Shown: piece by piece, positions 10,649 to 21,796 of the stretch
Position numbering within the stretch: the first letter of the stretch is position 1
Layout: the number at the start of each line of letters is the position of its first letter
Origin: Plutella xylostella
Lineage: Eukaryota > Arthropoda > Insecta > Lepidoptera > Plutellidae
Assembly (NCBI RefSeq): GCF_932276165.1
Contig: NC_063984.1
Span: 10,051,501 to 10,115,500, forward strand
Reading direction: 5' to 3'
DNA: 64,000 nt
The notes under the pieces: generated by a model
The model's input: only the letters and a program-made list of their open reading frames with translations
The model's database searches: none
What the model was told of the DNA's origin: nothing
Translations under genes and position numbers: made by a program

Positions 10649-10766
10649 CCCCCTTATTAATAGAAATGTTATATGATGCTTTAGCTATTGAACTCTTTTG
10701 TCCATTTCAATAGTTTCAAGATTTCAACATTTAAAACGTCCTATAACTTTTCTAAGAATACTGGGG
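10649..10766. mobile_element. Degenerate MITE (CCCCCTTATT ends)
   Basis: The start CCCCCTTATTAATAGAAATG and the inverted end CTAAGAATACTGGGG match the better-preserved MITE at 57331-57477, with many substitutions. TAT flanks both ends. Confidence 0.6.
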
Positions 10767-11247
10767 TATAAAGAAAATAGTATCTCAGGTCAAGCCTCAA
10801 TAGAAAAAAAACCTAATTATTTAACTACAATAAAGGCTTCGTTCCAAGCCAGAAATAAATAACTACAAATTGAAATAACATCCTTAACTCAACGACTCAA
10901 GGAACAAGTTGTAAGGAACACTCGTCAATTCTCTATTACAACGTACTTGACCTCTGTTTTCCTGGTACTTGTAAGCACATAAAAGCTAAAGTTCATTCTG
11001 ATTAGGTCAGCATAACAATAGTTCTTTGCGGAGCTTACGTCATGTGTGTTTACTTACCGCTACGGGCACTTAACTTACCTACCTACTGCATTGGCATTTT
11101 ATTTTATGAGGAGACTAAGTGCCGGTTTCACAACTGAGGACCTCAGGTTATGCAGTATGCTTGGACAAGTAAACAAAGCAGTATGGCATGGAGTGCTGTA
11201 ATTAGCAGGATTTTCAACGAGCAAAACCAAAAATAGACTAGTTAAAT
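10767..11247. other. Unannotated DNA
   Basis: No ORF or repeat is recognised. Confidence 0.4.
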
Positions 11248-11374
11248 TAAGGGTGACTTGCACAAGACCTTTAAACGTATTTAAATGTATTGCTCGCTTG
11301 CTTTGACAGTATAGTGACAGAGCAAGGCAGCAATATATTTAAATACGTTTAAATGTCTTGTGCCAGTCACCCTT
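11248..11374. mobile_element. 127-bp palindromic MITE
   Basis: Inverted ends TAAGGGTGACTTGCACAAG and the complement extend inward through TTTAAACGTATTTAAATG, so each arm is about 50 bases around a short centre containing TTGACAGTATAGTGACAG. A decayed half copy is at 33955-34035. Confidence 0.8.
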
Positions 11375-11707
11375 AGTATACAATTAATTGGAATACTAAA
11401 CTGATTCAAAATTAAATAAATCAAATACCTTTAAAATGTGCAAGTTAAAAATAAATAATTAGCTTACAGACTGAGCGTAAAAATACAATAACGACGTGGA
11501 GCCGACACGACCGAAAAACTGCAATTACCTGCAACCAAGACAAAAAACATATTACTCAAAAATATCTAATTCAATTCGTTATTCTGGGATTGTTATTTGA
11601 GCATTGTATAATTAAAATATAACATTTTAAAAAGGGATTTACATTTTTTATTTATGTCTAGATCAGAAAAGCAAATAGAATTATTTTATCAGCGGCATAC
11701 GCGCTGC

Positions 11708-12055
11708 ACTAGCCCAGGCCCTGTAGCACAGGGCGCTAATAAGACGTGACAAAAGTTCTCCGTCGCGCTTAGGCCCGGGTCTCCTATTACGCGCCGTAGG
11801 TCGCGTCCAGCGTCACGCCGTAGGCCGCGTCACGATACTCACTACATCTACGCGCCAACGTCGGCGTGTGAGGGAGACCGCCGCATCAGTACATTTCTAT
11901 AGTGAGCATCGTGACGCGGCCCACGCCGCGACGCCGGACGCGACCCGCGGCGCAAATAGGAGACCCATGCCTTACTCTTGAGGCTGCGCGATGTGAGTGA
12001 CGGCGATGCAAAACTTTTGTCACGTCTTAAATGCGCCCCGTACTAGCATATAGCC
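11708..12055 (-). mobile_element. Palindromic MITE (CTAG/AAGACGTGAC family) interrupted by another MITE
   Basis: The outer halves (about 11708-11768 and 11975-12055) match, in reverse orientation, the intact copies at 26467-26721: CTAG ends, GGGCGC, AAGACGTGACAAAAGTT, and a central CTCTTGAGGCTGCGCG. A 200-bp element has inserted in the middle. Confidence 0.82.
11772..11971. mobile_element. PIF/Harbinger-like MITE nested in a MITE, TTA TSD
   Basis: A 200-bp GC-rich palindromic element starting GGCCCGGGTCTCCTATT and ending with the near-complement AATAGGAGACCCATGCC. TTA is duplicated on both sides (11769-11771, 11972-11974). A 3-bp TTA/TAA duplication with GGC-starting ends is the PIF/Harbinger hallmark. 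The arms continue inward through GCGCCG and GTCGCGTC/GACGCGAC blocks. It is non-coding. Confidence 0.8.
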
Positions 12056-12686
12056 CCTTCTGCGCCATACTAATTTGAGTCCATTTTCACAGACCCATTC
12101 AGTTAAGAAAAACGTACTTTGCCCTCTAACTGTCTTATACCTTCACATTCATCCGGATAGACCCTAGCCTAGTGTTTGTAATCGACCCGCTAAGAAGAAG
12201 AACACCTGGAATTTCTAAACATTGTTTTCATACAACACATAAGTAGGCAGTAAATATTGCAATTATTTTTACACACACGCCGCGTTCACCTTGCATTGTT
12301 CGCGGAATCTGTCCATCTGACTCATGCTTGTGCAACTATAAAACAAAAATAATATTAAACTGATAAACCGCATAATAATATGAAAAAGGGAAGTGTATAC
12401 GTTAATTCATGTTTCGCCCTTGACTTTGTATTGTGTGTGGTATCTTTTAATTTCAATGCAAGTTGCAGGCGTAATTGGTATGACTTTGATGGTGAATTAA
12501 TGACCGTAATGAGCCCGTGCGGTATTATATTCATTTTCAATCTTAGATTGACAATATGCGAACAAGATGGAGTAACAGAGAAAAGAAACGTCTCGACAAA
12601 TAACACCACTTCTACCACTGAGCTCTTATTTTAAATTAGTTCGGTTAGAAGTTTTCTGACTTTATTCATTGGTGCAATGGTTTTCT
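12056..12686. other. Unannotated DNA
   Basis: Overlapping short frames on both strands near 12355-12634 have no recognisable domain and are treated as chance. Confidence 0.4.
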
Positions 12687-12695
12687 TTAGGTTAA

Positions 12696-13079
12696 TAAAA
12701 ATAATAATGTCCTCCTAGCCGAATTTCGACTACAGCGGCCAATCTCATTTGAGATCAGCCATCTACGCAGGAGTAGATTATAGTGCCCAAGTGTGTGCGC
12801 AGTACACAGGAGCACTCTCTGTTCCATCACTCTCGTAGCCCAATGGGACGGATTGAGCGACACGACTGGAGAGAGCTAGGCGCAGGACCGACTGCTTTAC
12901 ATGCCCATCCGACAGCATGGATCGTTTCACTGTTTCGGACATCATGTGATCAGCCTTCTATGTCCTAACCAAACTTAGAACCACAATTTAGAAACACAAA
13001 TTAATGGTCCCACCCGGTAATCGAACCCGGGACCTCTGGGCCATGAAGCGAAGCTTCTACCACTAGACCGCAGAGGCAA
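12696..13079 (-). mobile_element. tRNA-derived SINE, second family, 9-bp TSD
   Basis: The minus-strand head reads TGCGGTCTAGTGGTAGAAGC (A-box-like, about 13072-13053), then GGTCCCGGGTTCGATTACC (B box, about 13016-13034). A ~300-base body ends in an ATTATTATTTTTA tail. The direct repeat TTAGGTTAA at 12687-12695 and 13080-13088 frames the insertion. It is a different family from the SINE at 5.2 kb. Confidence 0.88.
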
Positions 13080-13088
13080 TTAGGTTAA

Positions 13089-13597
13089 ACATAAAACGGT
13101 TTCACAGTAAACAATATGCGGTCAGTTTTATGCTGTGTTTTTGTATGTGACACAGCATCTTGTTCGTTTATTGGTAATCTCAGACTTGTGGTATTAAGTA
13201 TATTCATTCAATGTAATGTTTTGTAAGACATCAGACGGAACTGCTGTTAATATGAGTGCGTGTGGTTTGAAAAGGATTTATTCGATACCCTAGGTATTGT
13301 AGGTATTAAACCTTAAAAACCTGACCGAAATCGATTAGGTTGTTTGCGCAATGCAAAGAATAAACTCCACTTACAAATTACCCAAATTTTTTAAACATTT
13401 AATTCAAAATGTTCAAAATATTTACGTTTTCAGTTGGTAATATTCTGATGTGTACTTCAATATTGCAATCGTCGGCGACGTCATTAAGCTACTCTATTCC
13501 GTTAAGGAGTCATTAAGTGCTATAATATTGTCACTGGAACTTTACATTGCTAGTAAGTGTACATGTGAATACTATAAAAAATGTGCTCCGGCATACA
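13089..13597. other. Unannotated DNA with a thrice-seen repeat
   Basis: The segment 13380-13510 (containing TTCTGATG, CTTCAATATTGCA and GTCATTAAGCTA) recurs in diverged form at about 33380-33500 and 37175-37310, so it is an unclassified interspersed repeat. No gene. Confidence 0.5.
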
Positions 13598-13790
13598 TAT
13601 ACAGGGTGTTGCAAAAAGGGTATACTAAGCCGAAACCTACATGTGCAGCATAGTATATCTAAGCCCGAAACTGAAATCAGAATTTCCAAAATTCGCAAAA
13701 AAATATATCATTTTCCATAGAAAGTTTGTTGGTCACGTGACTTTTTTACTATGGAGAACGGATTCGGCTTTATGTAACATTCTGTATAAC
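13598..13790 (+). mobile_element. Mariner-like MITE fragment (ACAGGGTGTTGC end)
   Basis: Starts ACAGGGTGTTGCAAAAAGG and continues TATACTAAGCCGAAACC; it contains TTGGTCACGTGACTTTTTTAC. Related pieces lie at 20855, 28419, 39671, 59345 and 61438. The right end is not identifiable. Confidence 0.65.
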
Positions 13791-13941
13791 GTAGCAGGTA
13801 AGAAGGATATCCGCAAGAACAATATTATATTTTCAAGCATTGAGTTTATGATGCCACAAAAAACTACATACAACATTATGCATGCACAATTTGTAATAAA
13901 ATAAGTAAGATTAATCTCATACATTATGCTTGTGTTTCCTT

Positions 13942-16900
13942 GGAGTTGCATTGTGTCAGGCAAGCAGGACGGTCGGGTCCGCCGGGCGCTCCCGGGCCCC
14001 AACACGTGTTGGCCGCTGGCCCTTGCGCATAAAAATCCTTTGTTTCGCGTTGCCTTTTGTTTATCAGTAACCGTTGTACGAAAGCGCCTGAGTCTTTATA
14101 AGTTATTAAGTGATGTCTTATTTATTGAAAAAGTTTTGGAATGTGTATACTAGAGTATAACATTACCTAATCTCTTGCCTTGTACCAATAGTCATCTAAA
14201 TAAAGTGTGCGGTTTTAGTGTGTGAGTGAAGTGTATAAGTAATTATAGTGTGACGCGGCCCTGTACCTGTACCGACCCTTAAAGGCTTGATAGAAGTTCG
14301 CCATCCGCCATCGTCATACCCTAAAGCAACAATCGTCGCGAGAATCTGGTGAGAGAATTCCAATCCCGATCTAGAGACTGGCTGACGCTGACCTCAGAAA
14401 TACCAACTATCTGCACCACCGTAGTTTGACCATCTAGACCTTAAGGCACCTGACAGAAGGCAATGAGCATACTTTATCATCCTTCCAAATGCTCCATTTG
14501 AAATTAAAAACCTTTTCTCTTAATGTCCTGAACGAGAGTGGTGGTTACTTCAACTAAGAAAAACGTGGTGATTAATGCATATTTTAAAAGGGTCACAAGA
14601 ATACATATTGCTTTAATCCAAATAGCAAGGTATCTAAATGAATTTACCTTTAGTCAACAACAAAAAACCTCAAATTTCTTTGCTGCATGAACAGTGTACC
14701 TAATATCAAATACGTATCCAAAAAATCTAGCACGGCGCCTCCACCATCCAGCAAATATCAACGAATTTTTTTTTTTTTTTACTTTAGTTAGTAAATTAAA
14801 ATATCCCCAATTTATTCATTGCATGAACACTAACGTAGGTATCCTATTATACAAACACGTGCAAGGTTTAGGACCATAAAAACTAATATTTTTCCCACAG
14901 CAAACGTAATTCTTAAAAATAAGCTCTCTTTCAGCCCAGAATATTTTCTTTACAAAAACCCCGGCAGTAGACCCATTGCGCTAAAAGAAACAGAACATCT
15001 GCAAGCCATAAAATAGACCCAAAATGAAACAATGGGGTTAAAGTAGACAAAGCCAAAGTTGGTTAAAAAATCCCACATTGCAACAACGATACTTTGAAAT
15101 AGAAAATAACAAAAATGTTATAGATAGAAACTGTACCCCTAAAACAATAGCTCACCGAATAGTTTAATGGAATCCTTTAAAGTTTTTTTCTTTTGACTAC
15201 TTGGTATATTATGGAGAGATGTAGCCGTCTACATCAATGAACGCTATTCAAAGGAAACTGAAAAACGAACACAGGATAAAATACAACAAAATCATTATAG
15301 CTACTATAGCTAATGTGCAACCGCTGCCTACATATGAACACGCTAGAACTGAATAATAAATAGAAGTAAACAATCAATTTATTTTCAATAAAATTATCAG
15401 CACCATTCGAAGACGCACAAACACATAATAAGTATCATCAATCCCGTAAAAGAAGCCACAGACGCAAGGCATAGGAACGCTAGATGAATCTACATCTACA
15501 TGACTGCAGTATCAGACACAGGAACACTTCAGCCACCCACAGTCACACACTACAGTATCAGCACAGGACCACTACATCATCAGCACAGGACCACTGCAGC
15601 ATCAGCACAGGACAACTACAGCATCAGCACAGGACAACATCAGCATCAGCACAGGACAACATCAGCATCAGCACAGGACAACATCAGCATCAGCACAGGA
15701 CAACATCAGCATCAGCACAGGACAACTACAGCAACAGCACAGGACCACTGCAGCTTCAGCACAGGACCACTGCTGCTTCAGCACAGGACAACATCAGCAT
15801 CAGCACAGGACAACTACAACAACAGCACAGGACCACTGCTGCTTCAGCACAGGACAACATCAGCATCAGCACAGGACAACATCAGCAACAGCACAGGACC
15901 ACTGCAGCATCAGCACAGGACCACTGCAGCATCAGCACAGGACAACATCAGCATCAGGACAGGACCACTGCAGCATCAGCACAGGACAACATCAGCATCA
16001 GCACAGGACAACTACAGCTTCAGCACAGGACCACTGCTGCTTCAGCACAGGACAACATCAGCACAGGACAACTACAGCAACAGCACAGGACAACATCAGC
16101 ATCAGCACAGGACAACTACAGCAACAGCACAGGACAACATCAGCATCAGCACAGGACAACATCAGCATCAGCACAGGACAACATCAGCATCAGCACAGGA
16201 CAACTACAGCAACAGCACAGGACCACTGCAGCTTCAGCACAGGACCACTGCTGCTTCAGCACAGGACAACATCAGCATCAGCACAGGACAACTACAACAA
16301 CAGCACAGGACCACTGCTGCTTCAGCACAGGACAACATCAGCATCAGCACAGGACAACATCAGCAACAGCACAGGACCACTGCAGCATCAGCACAGGACC
16401 ACTGCAGCATCAGCACAGGACAACATCAGCATCAGCACAGGACCACTGCAGCATCAGCACAGGACAACATCAGCATCAGCACAGGACAACTACAGCTTCA
16501 GCACAGGACCACTGCTGCTTCAGCACAGGACAACATCAGCATCAGCACAGGACAACTACAGCAACAGCACAGGACAACATCAGCATCAGCACAGGACAAC
16601 TACAGCAACAGCACAGGACCACTGCAGCTTCAGCACAGGACCACTGCTGCTTCAGCACAGGAAAACATCAGCATCAGCACAGGACAACTACAACAACAGC
16701 ACAGGACCACTGCTGCTTCAGCACAGGACAACATCAGCATCAGCACAGGACAACTACAGCAACAGCACAGGACCACTGCTGCTTCAGCACAGGACAACAT
16801 CAGCATCAGCACAGGACAACTACAGCAACAGCACAGGACCACTGCAGCATCAGCACAGGACCACTGCTGCTTCAGCACAGGACAACATCAGCATCAGCAC

Positions 16901-17311
16901 AGGACAACTACAGCAACAGCACAGGACCACTGCAGCTTCAGCACAGGACCACTGCTGCTTCAGCACAGGACAACATCAGCATCAGCACAGGACAACTACA
17001 GCATCAGCACAGGACAACTACAGCAACAGCACAGGACCACTGCAGCATCAGCACAGGACCACTGCGAGCCACGAGTAAGCCACAGATGGCCACAGATACG
17101 CTCTCCAAAAACCTTATTCCTTACCTGTACCTACTTTTCCTATATTGGCTTTTTAGGGTGCATACTCGGTCGATTATACTCACTTTCCCAACCTGTCCCT
17201 GAGCGTGTGTTCCCCCTCCCTTAAACATATTCTGTGCTACTCAGTGGGCCTGGCGTATCCAGGATGCAGGGTAAAACCTGGCTGGGATAGTGCAATTCAA
17301 TCAATCAATCA
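13942..17311 (+). mobile_element. Composite retroposon with internal VNTR and 23-bp TSD
   Basis: A 23-base direct repeat (beginning ATACATTATG, ending GTTTCCTT) lies at 13919-13941 and, identical, at 17312-17334. The 3370 bases between end in a short (TCAA)n tail (17296-17311), as expected for a LINE-mobilised RNA inserted in + orientation. From 5' to 3' it holds a GC-rich head (13942-14030), about 1.5 kb of non-coding DNA, a 1.5-kb minisatellite (15551-17065) and a ~245-base unique 3' segment. No reverse transcriptase or other recognisable protein is present, so it must be non-autonomous. The layout recalls hominid SVA elements (a comparison, not homology). An alternative is a retroposed non-coding RNA that happened to carry a minisatellite. 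Confidence 0.72.
15551..17065 (+). repeat. Minisatellite of ~68 units of 22 bp
   Basis: The unit is CAGCACAGGAC, then AACAT, CACTG or AACTA, then CAG or CTG, then CAT, CTT or CAA (22 bases). Variants are arranged in a higher-order pattern: the same block, starting CAACTACAGCAACAGCAC and followed by GGACCACTGCAGCTTCAGC, begins at 15723, 16201, 16597 and 16905. The spacings are 478 (22 units less 6 bases), 396 (18 units) and 308 (14 units). Because 22 is not divisible by 3, three units make 66 bases and every frame reads the same 22-aa cyclic repeat (Q/H/S/T-rich). The long forward frames (about 570 aa) are therefore a by-product of the repeat length, not evidence of a protein. Confidence 0.95.
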
Positions 17312-17334
17312 ATACATTATGCTTGTGTTTCCTT

Positions 17335-17904
17335 ATATTATGACTCATGAATATTCATAAATGAATGACCGTTCGATTGTCTTTACGAATAGGTACCTAC
17401 CTCAGTTAAAATTTATCCTATATATTACAAAGAATAATAAGATTATAAATTATCCAAATCTGACATTGAAGTTGCAAGAAAGCAATAATTATAGTCGACA
17501 AGTAATGATTACTGCAATCAATTAATCACTGAGTATTCGTTTCTAGGTCACGGTATAAGTCTTGGTGTAACGACCTATCCTATACAATGATTAATATTAA
17601 CTTTGTATGGATCGCAAAAAGTGCATTTCCGAAGTTATTCAGTTTGACCAGTACATCGGGCGATTTATGGGGAGCATTTCATTTAGGTAGTGTCCGTAGT
17701 ACATCGTTCAATCGTACTTTTGAAAGCGGTTTTAAAGTTCTTCTGTAGTAACCCCACGGACAAATTAGCAGTAAACAGCGTCGATCGCTAGTCAAACGTC
17801 TGTAAGATCCATAAAAGTTTCGTCGTTTACATGTACAAAATATAATGCTTAATTAAAGAGTTTAATTTAAATACTTTAGTTCTCCACCAAACAAAGGTTG
17901 GTTG
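17335..17904. other. Unannotated AT-rich DNA
   Basis: No feature is recognised. Confidence 0.4.
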
Positions 17905-18012
17905 GAAGAAATTGCTTCTTGGCAATAAGCCCGCCTTTGTATACACTACTTTTAAGTCCCATTTTTGTAATTGTGTTTTCGAAGTATACAATAAAGTGTT
18001 TATAAATAAATG
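17905..18012 (+). repeat. LINE 3' UTR fragment
   Basis: The phrase 'gcaataagcccgcctttgta', then 'tttttgtaattgtgttt' and 'acaataaagtgtttataaa', is a typical lepidopteran Jockey/CR1-like 3' UTR ending at a polyadenylation signal. Confidence 0.6.
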
Positions 18013-18489
18013 CTCGGTGGTGGTAACCCCACTGGTTCCACAAACGAGCAGACAGATACATTGTAAAACAATCCGCTTACGGAACAAAACAGCAAATGGA
18101 AATTATTCTCACAGCTTCAGGGAATAGGAGTTCTCGTTAGTATAATTAAATTACTTGGCAATTCTATTGAAAAACTAGTTATCGGAAACTACAATGTACA
18201 GAAGCAATTTGCGCTAGTGCTATTTGATCAAATAGTTGTTAGTCCATATGGAGATACAACACGAAAAACCGTTCTGAATTTTGATCTGATAATGGCTGAT
18301 GGCTCCAATAGTTTCAGCATACATACATATAGGTAAAAAAAAACATTAATTTGCAAAAAAATTAAGTACCTACAAACTTAGACTTAGGCACAACATTATT
18401 ATAATAGTTACATTTAAAGCGTACTAGGTATATCTTGAGACAAGGTTGCAACCTCCTGAACTAGTATAAAACTGTATGTCAGGAGGAAT

Positions 18490-18605
18490 AAAACATCATG
18501 TAACCCCTCAAGGGGTAGTCAGAGGTGACTCGCAAGCGAGAAATCCGATTTTCACTGTATATTGTACACACGTGATAAGTCGCGACTGTCGCGAGTCATA
18601 TCGCC
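18490..18605. repeat. Dispersed repeat (AGTCAGAGGTGACTCGCAAG)
   Basis: 'ggtagtcagaggtgactcgc' followed by a TGTATA..CACGTGATA segment is repeated in diverged form at 37895-37985. The class is unknown. Confidence 0.55.
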
Positions 18606-19120
18606 GTTTTTGAATCAGTACGAATGCACGATGTGTACCCTAACATCTAGATTCTAACTATGCAGGTTTCCCTTTATAATTGTACTTAAAACATCACCAA
18701 TTTCTAAAAAAAAACATTGGTATATGACAGGATTGGAGCCCACTGCCTCAAGAATGAGAACCGAGACCTTATCTGTTTCACCACTCCACGACTCTTTCGT
18801 TTTGGCACAATACAAATAAAGCTACAGTGAACGAAACTGAAGGCAAAGCGAAAGTTCTAAGAATTGAGGATAAGAAGACTGTAAGAGAGGATAAGAACTA
18901 ATATCAACATATATCGGAAAATCCTGGAAAAAATGGACGGATGATTGGCCGGAATTCCGATAAAATAATTTACCTGCTAAAAGGATATTTTGACTAGAAT
19001 TGCGATTGGAAAATCATTTATTAGTGCAAGTCATACAATAGGTACGACCTACATATTTTGTTGGGGATATGTACAAAAAGGTACCATTTGAGACATCCAG
19101 GTACTTAGTAAGTAGTGCAG
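18606..19120. other. Unannotated DNA
   Basis: No gene or recognised repeat. Confidence 0.4.
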
Positions 19121-19163
19121 TTCTCTGTGGGTGTGTAAGTACTACTTACACACCCACAGAGAA
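19121..19163. repeat. Perfect 43-bp palindrome
   Basis: A 21-bp stem (TTCTCTGTGGGTGTGTAAGT + A) with a single-base centre at 19142. It is perfect on inspection and not part of an identified MITE. Confidence 0.9.
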
Positions 19164-20854
19164 TAGAATAGTATAGATGTTCATTTCATTGAGAACATTT
19201 TGAAGTTCTTCGGACGTTACACTACGAAAGGCACAAACAAGTCATCTGCACAAACTACACAGGTTTATTTTCTGCCAAATGTCAATTTATGGTGTTTTTA
19301 GAAAGTACTGTCTGCAAAAACATCTTTTTTTGTCTTGATATAGATAGATAAATATTATTTTATGTACAAAAAATAAATAGATGCCTCTGAATTGCAATTC
19401 TGGGGCTCAGTAATCGAAAGAATTATAAAAAACTGGTTGTCGGTGGTGCATTACCCAGGACTGCCCTAGAAAAACACAAAAACTTTGAGCAATATATTTT
19501 TTTCTGGCTGTACCCCGAGTCGCATTCCACTGGTAGTTTCGTGTGTAGCGCCCTCTCTTGGCACTGTCGGGCACATGCAACGACGTCAACGTCCGTAGAA
19601 CTGTATGTCAGAATTACTTGGAATAATTTATACTGTCTCTGTCCTTTCTTTGGTCAAAGCTTTGTTGGGGAATGTGTAGCAAGGTGTACACGCGATTTAT
19701 TTGTTTACATAAACTGATGTACTGTATAAAAGAGATCTTGGTCTATGAATATGCGCTAGATTCAGAGCCTCTAGTACGTGTTTTGCAACTATGGAAAATC
19801 ATAAGTATGATAACACTTGCATTCAAGTTTAATTCTTACACGATTTAAGACTAGCCTTTTGAAGTTATTTACTGTCTACTATACCTACGTAATAATTCCT
19901 TTGAAAATGTCACGTGTCTTTTAAAAAAGAGGACATATTAAACGATACGGCAGCACGCCATCTAGCGACGAAAATAGCGAGTAAAATTCCCTGCAGGAAA
20001 AACTGTACACTCCAGACACTAATTGCTTAGGAGCCGAAAAATTTCGTGAAACTAGTTTCGCTGAGTCACGGGTTAGATTAGCATAATTTCACAATTTATC
20101 CACGTCAGGGATCATTTGCCATTCGGTGGAAATTCTAGTGCTACTGATACACACCTACGTATTTCGCTTACGGGTATATGTGCGGTTTTTCGGTTGTTCT
20201 GAGGCAGTGGCAGATTCTTTTGTGATGAGATTTTGTTATGATACTTAATTTATAACAAAATTAAGTTATTTTACTTTCTCGCATCACTTCACATTATATA
20301 GTTTACAACAAAACGGCAAAGGAAAACGGTTGTACCCATGAAAATAAAAATTTTAGCTACACCCAGAATTGACGAATAGGCTGATTTTTATCTCGAAATA
20401 CTAACGGAAACCCTTTTAATGCGAATCGAAGCTCACGGAAAATACAAGTAAGAAATAAACAATTTTGCCATTTACGATAATGAAGTACTTCAAACTATAT
20501 TTTACAATTTCATTAGAAGAAAAACTTTTCAAAGTTCACGTTGAACATTTTTATATCTTCTGACGATTTTTTTCGGAAAACCACTCTTATTTTACGGGTC
20601 TATGTGTGAACTAAAGTTGGGGGATGGTCGTAAAACATGCGTAGGGGTAGGTTAGCCTGTAAACATGTCGTAAAGAGGCGTTTAATGGAATTTTCAGGCT
20701 TCTAAACCGCCATAAATGCAAATAACTGTTTAAGATGTGATCAGATATGAGTTTTTGGGCAGAAAATCATGTTTGTTTAACAATGGGGATACCGAGAAAC
20801 TTAAATAGACCGTATATGAATATATGATATAGAGGTCATATTCAATACCTCGGG
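19164..20854. other. Unannotated DNA
   Basis: No ORF with recognisable domains and no complete repeat. Confidence 0.4.
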
Positions 20855-20965
20855 GTCATTCTGAACAACTTTTCTTCTACGACTTATGGAAATTCGCGAA
20901 AAAAAAACGCTCTCCATAGTAAAAACTCACGTGACCAAAAAAGTTTCTATGGGAAACATCTCCAT
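20855..20965 (+). repeat. Fragment of the ACAGGGTGTTGC repeat family
   Basis: Shares 'ggggtcattctgaacaac', 'tctacgactt..ggaaattc' and 'tcacgtgaccaa' with the copies at 28.4 and 59.3 kb; the terminal inverted repeat is missing. Confidence 0.6.
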
Positions 20966-21425
20966 CAATGCAGCGTGGGTACCGTTTTATAATTTATAAT
21001 TCGACTTTTTCGTATAAAATAGTGTTATTGTAATGTACGACTTCTATTCTCGCCCATTCATTTCACGAGACAGTATCCTTTAATATGTTGAAAGCATTTC
21101 ACATTTAACCGCAATACACTCCATGTAAATACATGTTTTAAGGGTCGTATGCTAAACGTTATAAGTACGTATAAGGTTAAAATAACTTAAACTTACTTAT
21201 GAAACAAATAACAATGAAAATCTGAAGAACTTTTAATTTGAGAGTTAAACTCGCGAGTCTGACAAGGAAAGTTTTAATTACATAATATTATAATTTTAGT
21301 CGGCTCATCAAGTATAAATTTAATTAGTTCTTTGGTTTATTCCGTCTGGGTATCACCTTACTCGCACCCGTGTTGGGGCTAAGAGCAGAATTACGAAAAT
21401 GCCAACATGAAAAAAACGGATTAAT
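20966..21425. other. Unannotated DNA
   Basis: No feature is recognised. Confidence 0.4.
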
Positions 21426-21500
21426 TATTTCACATTGTTGTCTAGACAACGTGGCTATTAGCGATAAGACCGCCTGTTTTATGCAAGATAGTTATTCCAT
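21426..21500 (+). repeat. LINE 3' UTR scrap
   Basis: 'ctattagcgataagaccgcc' is the signature phrase of the LINE 3' ends also seen at 5.7, 17.9 and 37.3 kb. Confidence 0.5.
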
Positions 21501-21587
21501 TTCTTGTTGGTTATATTTTTTGCAATCAGTTAGACTGTTTTACCTACTGTGTACTACACTTATTTAAGTTAATGGTCTGTGGGGTCA

Positions 21588-21726
21588 TTACCACCGAACA
21601 TTAGCAATTAACAATCCTTAAGCAGCATCGTCCGCTTGTCAGCTCTGACGTGACTTCTAGGGATCTGACAGATGTTTGACAGGTGAGCTGCTTATGGATT
21701 GTTAATTGCTAATGTGTCGGTGGTGG
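21588..21726. mobile_element. MITE with ~36-bp inverted repeats
   Basis: The ends TACCACCGA..ACATTAGCAATTAACAATCC and the complement (GGATTGTTAATTGCTAATGT, then TCGGTGGT) enclose a ~60-base centre with TCTGACAGATGTTTGACAGG. It is non-coding. Confidence 0.8.
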
Positions 21727-21796
21727 TACGGTAGCTGCCTAGGTTTGGAGTTTTCGTGATCCAAATACTATTGTTATTTGTGCCCGTTATTTTTAA

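Noticed and set aside
12355..12634. Paired 84-87-aa frames on opposite strands
   Set aside because: Neither has domain or signal features; a mirror-frame coincidence.
13010..13079. tRNA gene
   Set aside because: Head of a tRNA-derived SINE with TSD and tail, not a free-standing gene.
15484..17224. Two overlapping 570-aa frames as a Q/H/S/T-rich repeat protein
   Set aside because: The 22-bp unit without stops keeps all frames open and gives the same cyclic peptide in each; no start context, domain or unique flanking protein supports coding.
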